From the NCBI RefSeq assembly GCF_040110915.1, contig NZ_CP157793.1, forward strand, positions 322,939 to 386,938: 64,000 nt of DNA, read 5' to 3'. A program made the position numbers and the translations under genes. The notes under the pieces were generated by a model, which saw nothing but the letters and a program-made list of their open reading frames with translations, had not been told where the DNA came from and made no database searches. Source of the stretch: Stappia sp. Lineage in GTDB: Bacteria > Pseudomonadota > Alphaproteobacteria > Rhizobiales > Stappiaceae. Position 1 is the stretch's first letter. Every line of letters begins with the position of its first letter. This document shows positions 44,301-52,068 of this stretch, one piece after another.

Positions 44301-45245
44301 TTAGAACAGCGTGCGCGCCAGCGCGTCCGCGACGAGCCCGGCGAAGAGAATCCAGCCGAATTGCGCGTTGGAGCGGAAGAGCTTCAGGCACTGATCGTTG
44401 TCGTCGATGTCGAGAACGGCGATCTGCCGCATGAGATGCATGAAGCCCGCCGCCAGACCGACGAAGGCGAGGATACCCCCGCCCGCCCCGACGAGCGCGG
44501 CCGCGAAAAGCGCCGTCGCGCCGCCATAGAGCAGCACGAGCGCCGGACGGGTGCGGTCTCCGAAGAGCCGCGCGGTCGATTTCACGCCGACGAGCGCGTC
44601 GTCTTCCTTGTCCTGATGGGCGTAGATCGTGTCGTAGCCGATGGTCCACAGGATGCCGCCTGCGTAAAGCGCGACGGCCGGCCAGTCGAGACGGCCGAAG
44701 GCGGCGGCCCAGCCCATGAACGCCCCCCAGGAAAAGGCAAGCCCGAGGAAGAGCTGCGGCCAGTTGGTCACCCGCTTCATGAAGGGATAGACGGCGACGA
44801 CGGCGAGCGAGGCCATGCCGAGCAGGATCGCGAAGCCGTTGAACTGCAAGAGAACCGCCAGACCCACCAGCGCCTGCGCGACGAGAAAGACCTTCGCCTG
44901 CAACGGCGTCACCTGACCGGAGGGCAGCGGACGCGAGCGCGTGCGCGCGACCTTGTCGTCGATGTCCTGGTCGACGAGATCATTGTAGGTGCAGCCCGCC
45001 CCGCGCATGGCGATGGCGCCGATCATGAAGAGCAGCAGATGCCAGGGGTCGGGATAGGCCGCGCCGCCGGCGATTGCCGCCAGCGCCGCCGACCACCAGC
45101 ACGGCCACAGGAGAAGCCACCAGCCGATGGGGCGCTCCCAGCGTGCCAGTCGGGCGTAGGGGCGCAGCCAGTCGGGCGCGCGCGTGTCGACCCAGTGACC
45201 CTTCACCGCGTCCGCGACCCGGCCCTTGATGGTGTCTTCGCTCAT
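44301..45245 (-). CDS. ubiA: 4-hydroxybenzoate octaprenyltransferase
   Basis: 314 residues from the ATG at 45245 (GAGGGAT upstream). The two prenyl-diphosphate/magnesium motifs are [22 protein letters not shown] (about 75-96) and [12 protein letters not shown] (about 200), with eight or so membrane segments. [18 protein letters not shown] is the usual N-terminal pattern for UbiA. It attaches the prenyl tail in ubiquinone synthesis in the inner membrane. It converges with the DUF6101 gene and is divergent from purD. Confidence 0.95.
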   Translation of the reverse strand: MSEDTIKGRVADAVKGHWVDTRAPDWLRPYARLARWERPIGWWLLLWPCWWSAALAAIAGGAAYPDPWHLLLFMIGAIAMRGAGCTYNDLVDQDIDDKVARTRSRPLPSGQVTPLQAKVFLVAQALVGLAVLLQFNGFAILLGMASLAVVAVYPFMKRVTNWPQLFLGLAFSWGAFMGWAAAFGRLDWPAVALYAGGILWTIGYDTIYAHQDKEDDALVGVKSTARLFGDRTRPALVLLYGGATALFAAALVGAGGGILAFVGLAAGFMHLMRQIAVLDIDDNDQCLKLFRSNAQFGWILFAGLVADALARTLF

Positions 45246-45473
45246 CGCATCCCTCATGCCGTTTGCCGGGTGATACCGGTTTTGCGGCGCGAGCGAAAGG
45301 GCGGCGCCCGGACCCGGCGCGCGACAGGTCAGCGCGACAGGCCGGCGCGCCGGGGCTTGTGCGCGCGGGGGGCGCGCTGTAGACCGCAGGCGCCGGAGCG
45401 GACCCGGGTTCGACCTGCGTCCCCCTGCGATCCGGACAGGTTTTCGATCTTCGAACGAGGCGCGCGACACCCC

Positions 45474-46757
45474 ATGAACATTCTTCTCATCGGATCCGGC
45501 GGACGGGAACACGCGCTCGCCTGGGCGATCGCCAGGTCGTCGCTGACGACGCGCCTCTTCGCCGCGCCGGGCAATGCGGGCATCGCGGCGGAGGCGACCT
45601 GCATCGATCTCGACACCGGCGATTCTGCCGCCGTGATCGCCTTCTGCAAGGCCGAGGATATCGGTCTCGTGGTCGTCGGACCCGAGGCGCCACTCGTCGC
45701 CGGTCTGGTCGACGCGCTGACGCAGGCCGGCATCCGCGCCTTCGGGCCGAGCCGCGCGGCGGCCGCGCTGGAAGGCTCCAAGGGCTTCACCAAGGATCTG
45801 TGTGCCCGTGCCGACATCCCGACCGCCGCCTATGGACGCTTCCGCGATGCGTCGAGCGCGCGGGCCTATGTCGAGGCCCAAGGCGCGCCCATCGTCGTCA
45901 AGGCCGACGGGCTGGCCGCCGGCAAGGGCGTCGTGGTCGCCGAAACGCTGGAGCAGGCGCTCGAAGCGGTCGACGCCTGTTTCGACGGCGCCTATGGCGA
46001 CGCCGGCGCCGAAGTGGTGATCGAGGAGTTTCTGGAAGGCGAGGAGGCGAGCCTCTTCGTGCTCTCCGACGGCACCACCGGACTGGCGCTTGCCACCGCG
46101 CAGGACCACAAGCGCGTCGGCGACGGCGACACGGGTCCGAACACCGGCGGCATGGGCGCCTATTCGCCCGCGCCGGTGATGGCGGAGGACCTCACCGCAC
46201 AGGCGATGCGCGAGATCGTCGGGCCGACCATCGCGACGCTCGCGGCGGAAGGAACGCCCTTCAAGGGCGTGCTCTACGCCGGGCTGATGATCACGGCGAC
46301 GGGTCCGAAGCTGATCGAATACAACGTGCGCTTCGGCGATCCGGAGTGTCAGGTGCTGATGATGCGGCTGAAGGACGACATCGTCGCGCTGATGCTGGCA
46401 TCGGTCGACGGCACGCTCGACAAGATGAGCGTGCGCTGGCGCGACGACGTCGCGCTGACCGTGGTGCTCGCCGCCAGTGGCTATCCGGGCGCCTATGACA
46501 AGGGCAGCGAGATCCGGGGCCTCAAGGCGCTCGAGAACGATCCCGACGTCATGGTCTTCCACGCCGGCACCCGCGCCGAGGACGGGCGCGTCCTTGCCAA
46601 CGGCGGGCGCGTGCTCAACGTGACGGCGCTGGGGGCGACCGTGGCGCAGGCGCAGGCGCGCGCCTATGCGGCCGTCGACGCCATCGACTGGCCGCAGGGC
46701 TTTTGCCGCCGTGACATCGGCTGGCGGGCGGTCGCCCGCGAGCGCGGCGAGGACTGA
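45474..46757 (+). CDS. purD: Phosphoribosylamine--glycine ligase
   Basis: 427 residues, ATP-grasp fold. [19 protein letters not shown] opens the chain; [21 protein letters not shown], the ATP-binding [18 protein letters not shown], the metal site [19 protein letters not shown] and the C-terminal [20 protein letters not shown] are PurD-specific. It makes GAR in purine synthesis. The start is the ATG at 45474, with only a weak site (GAACGAGG) upstream. It is divergent from ubiA. Confidence 0.97.
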   Translation: MNILLIGSGGREHALAWAIARSSLTTRLFAAPGNAGIAAEATCIDLDTGDSAAVIAFCKAEDIGLVVVGPEAPLVAGLVDALTQAGIRAFGPSRAAAALEGSKGFTKDLCARADIPTAAYGRFRDASSARAYVEAQGAPIVVKADGLAAGKGVVVAETLEQALEAVDACFDGAYGDAGAEVVIEEFLEGEEASLFVLSDGTTGLALATAQDHKRVGDGDTGPNTGGMGAYSPAPVMAEDLTAQAMREIVGPTIATLAAEGTPFKGVLYAGLMITATGPKLIEYNVRFGDPECQVLMMRLKDDIVALMLASVDGTLDKMSVRWRDDVALTVVLAASGYPGAYDKGSEIRGLKALENDPDVMVFHAGTRAEDGRVLANGGRVLNVTALGATVAQAQARAYAAVDAIDWPQGFCRRDIGWRAVARERGED

Positions 46758-46885
46758 CGCGCGCGCCCCGCGCACACCCCCTGCCTCCCCCAAGCACTTG
46801 AACGCCTTGGCGCAACCGTCCATTGTCGGCCCCAAGGAGGGCCGGCGGGGACGATCGCACGTCGGCCGGATCAGGGGAGGGCTGC

Positions 46886-47830
46886 ATGGGCGAGACGGCG
46901 GACGATCTGTTTCCGGGCTTCGAGACGCAATGGCTGACGGGCGACGGGGTGGAGATCTTCGCCCGTATCGGCGGCTCGGGGCCGCCGTTGCTGCTGCTGC
47001 ACGGCTATCCGCAGACCCATGCCATGTGGCACCCGATTGCCGCGGACCTGGCCAGCCGCTTCACCGTGGTCGCCGCCGACCTGCGCGGCTATGGCGCATC
47101 CGACGCGCCCAGGGGCGAAGGCGCGTCCGACGCGCCGAGGGGCGATGCCGCGCACGAGATCTATTCCAAGCGGGCGCTGGCGCGCGACATGGTCGCGGCG
47201 ATGCGCGCGCTTGGACATGAGCGCTTTGCCGTCGCCGGTCACGACCGGGGCGGGCGGGTCGCCTATCGTATGGCCTTCGATCACCCCGACGCGGTTTCCC
47301 GGCTGGCCGTCCTCGACATCCTGCCGACCTATGAATACTGGAAGGCGATGGACTGGCGCTATGCCATGGCGATCTATCACTGGCTGTTTCTCGCCCAGCC
47401 CTATCCGCTGCCGGAAACGCTGATCGCCGGGGCGCCGGACTATTACCTCGAGCACACGCTGGCGAGCTGGACGGCGGCGAAGGATCTCTCCGCCTTCGAC
47501 CCGCGCGCGCTCGACGCCTATCGCGCGGCCTTCCGCCAGAGCGCGCGCCAGCACGCGGCCTGTGAGGACTATCGGGCCGGCGCGACCGTCGACATGACGC
47601 TCGACACCGCCGACCGCGAGGCCGGGCGGACGATTTCCTGCCCGCTCTGCGTGCTCTACGGCACGGCGGGGCTGGCCGACAAGGCCTCGACGCCGGTCGA
47701 GACCTGGGCCGCCTGGGCCGACGACGTGCGCGGCACCGGCATCGAGGGCGGCCATTTCATGGTCGAGGAAAACCCCAAGGCGACGCTGCAGGCGCTGCTG
47801 CCGTTCCTGACGGAGGAGGCCGGGGCGTGA
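46886..47830 (+). CDS. Alpha/beta hydrolase, fluoroacetate-dehalogenase-like
   Basis: 314 residues. The nucleophile region is VAGHDRGGRVAYRMAFDHPD: an aspartate nucleophile with the two arginines that bind carboxylate in fluoroacetate dehalogenases. The halide-site pattern is also present (AIYHWLFLAQPYPLPETLI, with His-Trp and a later Tyr in CEDYRAGA), and the catalytic histidine is in IEGGHFMVEE. A 9-residue segment GASDAPRG(E/D) is duplicated in tandem (DNA 47093-47146) near residue 75, before HEIYSKRALARD. The family hydrolyses haloacetates by an Asp-ester intermediate; real substrate unproven. The stop overlaps the next gene's GTG. Confidence 0.87.
   Translation: MGETADDLFPGFETQWLTGDGVEIFARIGGSGPPLLLLHGYPQTHAMWHPIAADLASRFTVVAADLRGYGASDAPRGEGASDAPRGDAAHEIYSKRALARDMVAAMRALGHERFAVAGHDRGGRVAYRMAFDHPDAVSRLAVLDILPTYEYWKAMDWRYAMAIYHWLFLAQPYPLPETLIAGAPDYYLEHTLASWTAAKDLSAFDPRALDAYRAAFRQSARQHAACEDYRAGATVDMTLDTADREAGRTISCPLCVLYGTAGLADKASTPVETWAAWADDVRGTGIEGGHFMVEENPKATLQALLPFLTEEAGA
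47093..47146 (+). repeat. In-frame 27-bp tandem duplication inside the hydrolase gene
   Basis: The unit at 47093-47119 (GGCGCATCCGACGCGCCC..) is repeated at 47120-47146 with three changes, all but one silent, adding GASDAPRG(E/D) once. Family members known to me have a single, differently worded stretch at this place. Confidence 0.9.
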
Positions 47831-48912
47831 GCGACCGCTTCGACCGCGACGCCGCGTTTTCCGGCACCAAGGACGTGCCGCCCGCGCTCGCCATCGACGC
47901 GGAGGCGCTGGCGGCGTGGCTTGCCGAACGGATCCCGGACTTTCGCGGGCCGGTGAGCGTGCGCCAGTTCAAGGGCGGCCAGTCCAACCCGACCTATCTG
48001 CTCGAAACGCCGGACGGCGCTTATGTCCTGCGCCGCAAGCCGCCGGGCAAGCTGCTGCCCTCCGCCCATGCGGTGGAGCGCGAATACCGGGTGATGAAGG
48101 CGCTGGGCGAGGCCGGCTTCCCGGTGCCCCGCGTCGTCGGCCTGTGCGAGGACGCGGCGGTGATCGGCACCGCCTTCTATGTCATGGCGAAGGTCGAGGG
48201 GCGGATCTTCTGGGATCCGGCGATGCCCGGCTCGGCGCCGGCCGAGCGCGCCGCCGTCTATGCGGCCATGAACGCGACGCTCGCCCGCCTGCACGGCTAC
48301 GATCCGGCCGCGCTGGGGCTTGCCGACTACGGCAAACCGGAGGGCTATGTCGCGCGCCAGATCGCGCGCTGGTCGAAACAGTACCGCGCGTCGGAAACCG
48401 GGACGATTGCCGAGATGGACCGGCTGATCGACTGGCTCCCGACCCGCCTGCCCGAGGCGATGCCGGCGCGCGTGGTGCATGGCGACTTCCGCCTCGACAA
48501 TCTGATCGTCGCGCCCGACCGCCCCGAGATCGCCGCCGTGCTCGACTGGGAACTGTCGACGCTGGGCGATCCGGTCGCCGATTTCACCTACCACTGCATG
48601 CAATGGGTGATGCCGGAAGGGCCGGACGGCGCGGGCATCGGCACGCTGAGGGGACGGGATCTCGACGCGCTCGGCCTGCCGCATCTTTCCGACTACATCG
48701 CGGCTTACGAACGCGCGACCGGCTTTCCCGTGGCACGGGATCTGGATTTCTTCTTCGCCTACAATTTCTTCCGCATCGCCGCGATCCTGCAGGGCATCGC
48801 CGGCCGGGTGCGCGACGGCACGGCGACCAGCGAGAACGCGGAGCAGATGGCGAAACAGATCCGCCCGCTCGCGGAGACGGCGTGGGGGTTTGCGGTCAAA
48901 GCGGGGGCGTGA
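47827..48912 (+). CDS. Phosphotransferase-family protein (ACAD10/11-like, APH fold)
   Basis: 361 residues from a GTG overlapping the hydrolase stop (GTGA). The kinase-fold features are RQFKGGQSNPTYLLETPDGAYVLRRKPPG (nucleotide loop and Lys), Brenner motif VVHGDFRLDNLIV and metal aspartate AAVLDWELSTLGDPVADF. It belongs to the aminoglycoside-phosphotransferase superfamily branch that accompanies acyl-CoA dehydrogenases (ACAD10/11), thought to phosphorylate hydroxyacyl-CoA. Coupling to the dehalogenase-like gene hints at breakdown of a hydroxy or halo acid, which is inference. Confidence 0.87.
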   Translation: MSDRFDRDAAFSGTKDVPPALAIDAEALAAWLAERIPDFRGPVSVRQFKGGQSNPTYLLETPDGAYVLRRKPPGKLLPSAHAVEREYRVMKALGEAGFPVPRVVGLCEDAAVIGTAFYVMAKVEGRIFWDPAMPGSAPAERAAVYAAMNATLARLHGYDPAALGLADYGKPEGYVARQIARWSKQYRASETGTIAEMDRLIDWLPTRLPEAMPARVVHGDFRLDNLIVAPDRPEIAAVLDWELSTLGDPVADFTYHCMQWVMPEGPDGAGIGTLRGRDLDALGLPHLSDYIAAYERATGFPVARDLDFFFAYNFFRIAAILQGIAGRVRDGTATSENAEQMAKQIRPLAETAWGFAVKAGA

Positions 48913-49021
48913 GGGGTGGGGCTCAGGGTTACGGCGTCAGGCAAAAGCACGAAGGAAGCAAAGAGAGGGCGCGGCGCGCGGGGCCGAGCGGTCCCGTCAG
49001 TTAGAAATGCGTACGGACGGT

Positions 49022-49060
49022 GGCTCTCCGATCCCGGGTCGCGCTTCGCTTGCCCGGGAT
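49022..49060. repeat. REP-like extragenic palindrome, interrupted by the IS110 element
   Basis: GGCTCTCCGATCCCGGG (49022-49038) and CCCGGGAT (49053-49060) form the two arms. Compared with the second copy at 50320-50366 (opposite strand), the expected continuation GACG is missing here and reappears at 50219-50222, right after the element. Confidence 0.8.
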
Positions 49061-49084
49061 TGTTCGTTTGAAGGAGTGTTAGAT
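49061..49084 (+). promoter_or_regulatory. Left half of a promoter completed on circularisation
   Basis: When the ends join, TTGAT from the right end (50214-50218) plus T49061 makes TTGATT, 17 bp before TTAGAT (49079-49084). In the inserted form the -35 reads GGGATT instead. Transcription would begin near 49090, at the base of the first hairpin. Confidence 0.6.
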
Positions 49085-49089
49085 TCGGG

Positions 49090-49250
49090 GCGGTCTCCCG
49101 GCCCATAGATTGCCGGGAGACCGGTGGCAGGCGACCGTTCCGGGATTGGGTTTCCACCCGTCGTCATCAGGGTCCCTGCCGCTTCCTTTTCCCGCTTGGA
49201 GAGTTGATGGGGCCTCTGGCTGTCACCACGCCCGCGAACAATCCGAAGCC
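49090..49250 (+). ncRNA. IS110 bridge RNA with readable target and donor guides
   Basis: Three stem-loops. First: 12-bp stem 49091-49102/49112-49123. Second, target loop: GGCAGG-c-GACC (49126-49136) pairs with GGTCCCTGCC (49171-49180). It contains CCGGGAT (49140-49146), identical to the left target, and CGTCATC (49162-49168), complementary to the right target GATGACG. Third, donor loop: GCTTGGA (49194-49200) pairs with TCC-g-AAGC (49242-49249). It contains GAGTTGAT (49201-49208), identical to the element's right end at 50211-50218, and CGAACAAT (49235-49242), complementary to the left end ATTGTTCG (49059-49066). Exact 5' and 3' ends are estimated. The layout follows the known bridge RNA of IS621; the reading for this element is mine. 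Confidence 0.85.
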
Positions 49251-49269
49251 TGATCAGGATACCACCGCC

Positions 49270-50217
49270 ATGGCTTTTCTGGAACATGCCCCACCCCATG
49301 TCGTCGGCATCGATGTCTCGAAGCAGACGCTGGCCGTCTCCGCCTGTCGCGGCAATGCGGCGCGCAGCGTCGCCAACACGACCCGCGCGATCCGCAAGCT
49401 CGTCGCCGGCCTGCCTTCCGGCACGCTGGTCGTCTGCGAGCCGACCGGCGGATATGAACGCCTGCTGCTGGTTGAACTCAGGGCCGCAGGGGTCCCCTGC
49501 CACCGGGCCGACACCTTGAAGGTCAAGGCTTTCGCACGCTCCTTCGGACGCCTGGCCAAGACCGACGCGATCGACGCCGGTCTGCTCGCCGCCTACGGGC
49601 AGGAGCGCTGGCAGCGCCTGTCGCTGCATCAGCCAAGCGGAGACACACAGGCCAGGCTGGCCGCGCTCGTGGCCCGTAGGCAGGATCTCATGGCGATCCG
49701 GGTCGCCGAGCTCAATCGGGCCAAGTCTCCGGGCTGCGCGTTGATTGCCTCTTCCTGCAAGGCGCTCCTGCGGACGCTGGACCGGCAACTGGCGGCGCTC
49801 GATACAGCCATCGACGCGCTGTGCGTCCGCTGCAGACTGCTTGCCCGGCGCATCGCTCTTTACCGCAGCCTTCCGGGCGTGGGGCCGCGAACCGCCATCG
49901 CACTCGCCGCCACCATGCCCGAACTGGGGACGATGACCGGCAAGCAGGCCGCCTCTCTCGCTGGCCTTGCTCCGCACCCCAGAGACAGCGGGACACTCCG
50001 GGGCTACAGAAAGACCCGCGGCGGACGCCCGCAGATCCGCTCCCTCCTGTTCATGGCCGCCCTTGGCGCGGCACGCAGCAAGGGCCCGTTAAAGCCCTTC
50101 TATCAACGACTTGTCGAAAACGGAAAGAAGAAGCTCGTCGCTCTCACGGCCGTCATGAGAAAGATCGTCGTCATCCTAAATGCACGCATGAGAGACGAAC
50201 TCAACGCAATGAGTTGA
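49270..50217 (+). CDS. IS110-family transposase (DEDD recombinase)
   Basis: 315 residues from the ATG at 49270. A longer frame from 49207 runs through the bridge RNA donor loop and is rejected; CAGGATACC precedes the chosen ATG. The RuvC-like DEDD residues can be seen in VVGIDVSKQTLAV, VCEPTGGYERLL and AKTDAIDAGLLAAYG. The C-terminal Tnp domain has LYRSLPGVGPRTAIALAATMPELG and SLAGLAPHPRDSGTLRGYRKTRGGRPQIR, with the serine nucleophile expected in this region. The enzyme carries out RNA-guided recombination between donor and target DNA. The stop codon ends exactly in the core at the right edge of the element. Confidence 0.93.
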   Translation: MAFLEHAPPHVVGIDVSKQTLAVSACRGNAARSVANTTRAIRKLVAGLPSGTLVVCEPTGGYERLLLVELRAAGVPCHRADTLKVKAFARSFGRLAKTDAIDAGLLAAYGQERWQRLSLHQPSGDTQARLAALVARRQDLMAIRVAELNRAKSPGCALIASSCKALLRTLDRQLAALDTAIDALCVRCRLLARRIALYRSLPGVGPRTAIALAATMPELGTMTGKQAASLAGLAPHPRDSGTLRGYRKTRGGRPQIRSLLFMAALGAARSKGPLKPFYQRLVENGKKKLVALTAVMRKIVVILNARMRDELNAMS

Positions 50218-50319
50218 TGACGCCGGATGGAGATGCAAGAGCATTCGCGTCACGGATACCGCTCCCTCAGGCATTGTCGCACATGCAGGGCCGTCTCGGG
50301 CGCCCTACGGTCCGCCCAG

Positions 50320-50366
50320 CGTCATCCCGCACGCAGGCGCAGCCGGAGATGCGGGATCGGGGAGCC
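50320..50366. repeat. Second REP-like palindrome, intact, opposite orientation
   Basis: CGTCATCCCGC (50320-50330) and GCGGGATCGGGGAGCC (50351-50366). Read on the minus strand it gives GGCTCCCCGATCCCGC then GCGGGATGACG, matching the first copy. It retains CGGGATGACG, one base short of the element's target. Confidence 0.8.
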
Positions 50367-50443
50367 TCAGGGCTTCGGTGTTGATGCGGCAAGACGGCGG
50401 TGCCGCCCCCCGCCGCTCAGACGGCCATCCCGCCACCCGCCGC

Positions 50444-51868
50444 TCAGACGGCGGTGCCTCCGATGGTCATCTGGTTGATGCGCAGGGTGGGCTGGCCGAC
50501 GCCGACGGGCACGCCCTGGCCCTGTTTGCCGCAGGTGCCGATACCGGGATCGAGCGCCATGTCGTTGCCGACCGCTTCCACGCGGGTGAGCGCGTCGGGG
50601 CCGTTGCCGATCAGCATCGCGCCCTTGACCGGCGCGCCGAGCCTGCCGTTCTCGATCCTGTAGGCCTCGGTGCAGGAGAAGACGAACTTGCCGCTGGTGA
50701 TGTCGACCTGGCCGCCGCCGAAGGACACGGCGTAGATGCCGTCCTTGACGCCCTCCAGGATCTCGCCCGGATCGCGGTCGCCGGAGAGCATGATCGTGTT
50801 GGTCATGCGCGGCATGGGGATATGCGCATAGGACTGGCGCCGGCCGTTGCCGGTGGGGGCGACGCCCATCAGGCGCGCGTTCTGCCGGTCCTGCATGTAG
50901 CCGGTGAGAATGCCGTCCTCGATCAGCACGGTGCGCGAGGTCGGCGTGCCCTCGTCGTCCACGGTGAGCGAGCCGCGCCGCCCGCCGAGCGTGCCGTCGT
51001 CCACGATGGTGACGCCCTTCGAGGCGACCCGCTCGCCCATCAGCCCGGCGAAGGCCGAGGTCTTCTTGCGGTTGAAGTCGCCTTCCAGCCCGTGACCGAC
51101 CGCCTCGTGCAGCAGGATGCCGGGCCAGCCGTTGCCGAGCACCACGTCGTAGCTGCCGGCCGGGGCCGGCACGGCCTCAAGATTGACCAGCGCCTGACGC
51201 AGGGCCTCGTCGACGGCCGCCTTCCAGCTTTCCTCGGTGACGAAGGCGCCGATGGTGTCGCGCCCGCCGAAGCCGTGGGAGCCCGATTCCTGCCGGGATC
51301 CGTCGCCGGCGACGATGGAGACGCTGAAGCGCACCAGCGGACGCACGTCGCGCATGCGGTGACCGTCGGCGCGCAGGATGTCGACCACCTGCCAGGAGGC
51401 GGCGAGCGACACGCTCACCTGCCGGACCTTCGGGTCCTTCGCCCGGGCGTAGGCGTCGATTGTCTGGAGCAGCGCGACCTTGTCGGCGAAGGTCGGCCGG
51501 TCCAGCGGGTTGGTCTCGGGATAGAGATGCGCGTTGGTGCGCTGGGGCGCGGCCGCATAGGTGCCGGAATGGCCCGAGGCGACCGCCCGCACGGCGTCGC
51601 CGGCGCGCTTGAGCGCGGCCTCGGAGATCTCGCCGGAATGGGCATAGCCGGCCGCCTCGCCGGCGACCGCGCGCAGGCCGAACCCCTGCGTCGTGTCGTA
51701 ATTGGCCGCCTTCAGCCGGCCGTTGTCGAAGACGAGGCTTTCCGCCTGCCGGTACTCGAGGAACAACTCGCCGTCGTCGGCGCCGGTGACCGCCGCCGAA
51801 AGCAGCGCGCGCGCCCGCGCCTCCGAAACGTCGTTGGTGGCGAGCAGGTCGATGGCGGTCTCGGTCAT
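50444..51868 (-). CDS. tldD: TldD-family zinc metalloprotease
   Basis: 474 residues. The zinc motif is ILLHEAVGHGLEGDFNRKKTS (HExxxH, about 255-260), with GDGSRQESGSHGFGGRD before it and GIYAVSFGGGQVDITSGKFVFSCTEAYRIENG after it, the third ligand region. It forms a hetero-dimer with TldE and cuts unfolded peptides. TldE is encoded separately at 42119-43462. The ATG at 51868 leaves a short leader before the first helix. A GCCGCTCAGACGG pair of direct repeats stands at its stop (50410-50455), just past the IS and REP region. Confidence 0.95.
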   Translation of the reverse strand: MTETAIDLLATNDVSEARARALLSAAVTGADDGELFLEYRQAESLVFDNGRLKAANYDTTQGFGLRAVAGEAAGYAHSGEISEAALKRAGDAVRAVASGHSGTYAAAPQRTNAHLYPETNPLDRPTFADKVALLQTIDAYARAKDPKVRQVSVSLAASWQVVDILRADGHRMRDVRPLVRFSVSIVAGDGSRQESGSHGFGGRDTIGAFVTEESWKAAVDEALRQALVNLEAVPAPAGSYDVVLGNGWPGILLHEAVGHGLEGDFNRKKTSAFAGLMGERVASKGVTIVDDGTLGGRRGSLTVDDEGTPTSRTVLIEDGILTGYMQDRQNARLMGVAPTGNGRRQSYAHIPMPRMTNTIMLSGDRDPGEILEGVKDGIYAVSFGGGQVDITSGKFVFSCTEAYRIENGRLGAPVKGAMLIGNGPDALTRVEAVGNDMALDPGIGTCGKQGQGVPVGVGQPTLRINQMTIGGTAV

Positions 51869-51923
51869 GAGGCTCTCCGAAGGGCGCGAGGGGAGGGGCG
51901 TCTCCCAAACATAGGCCCCCGGC

Positions 51924-51977
51924 CGCGCAGCGGCCAGAGGTGAGAAAGCCCGCGCAGCGGCCAGAGGCGAGAAAGCC
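51924..51977. repeat. 27-bp tandem duplication between tldD and ialB-like gene
   Basis: CGCGCAGCGGCCAGAGG.. (51924-51950) is repeated at 51951-51977 with a single T-to-C change. It lies in the 200-bp space upstream of tldD on the minus strand and outside any supported gene. Confidence 0.85.
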
Positions 51978-52068
51978 CGCAAGGCGAACGGGCACACCGC
52001 GCCCGCAACCTGTCCGGGGATCGACCTTGAAGTCACGGAAGGCGCCGGTGTCGCCGGCGGGATCGCGG

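Larger units (their letters stand above)
49061..50218 (+). mobile_element. IS110-family insertion sequence, about 1158 bp, inserted in a REP-like repeat
   Basis: One DEDD transposase gene plus a 5' non-coding end. Ends are set by the guides read in the bridge RNA: the left flank ends CCGGGAT (49054-49060), the right flank begins GATGACG (50216-50222), and the shared AT (49059-49060 and 50217-50218) is the core. Removing the element restores CCGGGAT-GACG, the arm of the REP-like palindrome. No terminal inverted repeats, as usual for IS110. The copy looks intact and may be active. Confidence 0.85.

Noticed and set aside
44301..46835. Minus-strand frame fusing ubiA with sequence opposite purD
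   Set aside because: purD on the plus strand is unmistakable; ubiA has its own ATG at 45245 with a good ribosome site.
50218..50366. Right end of the IS extending to the second REP at 50320
   Set aside because: The donor guide GAGTTGAT matches 50211-50218 and the flank GACG resumes at 50219, so the element ends at the transposase stop codon.
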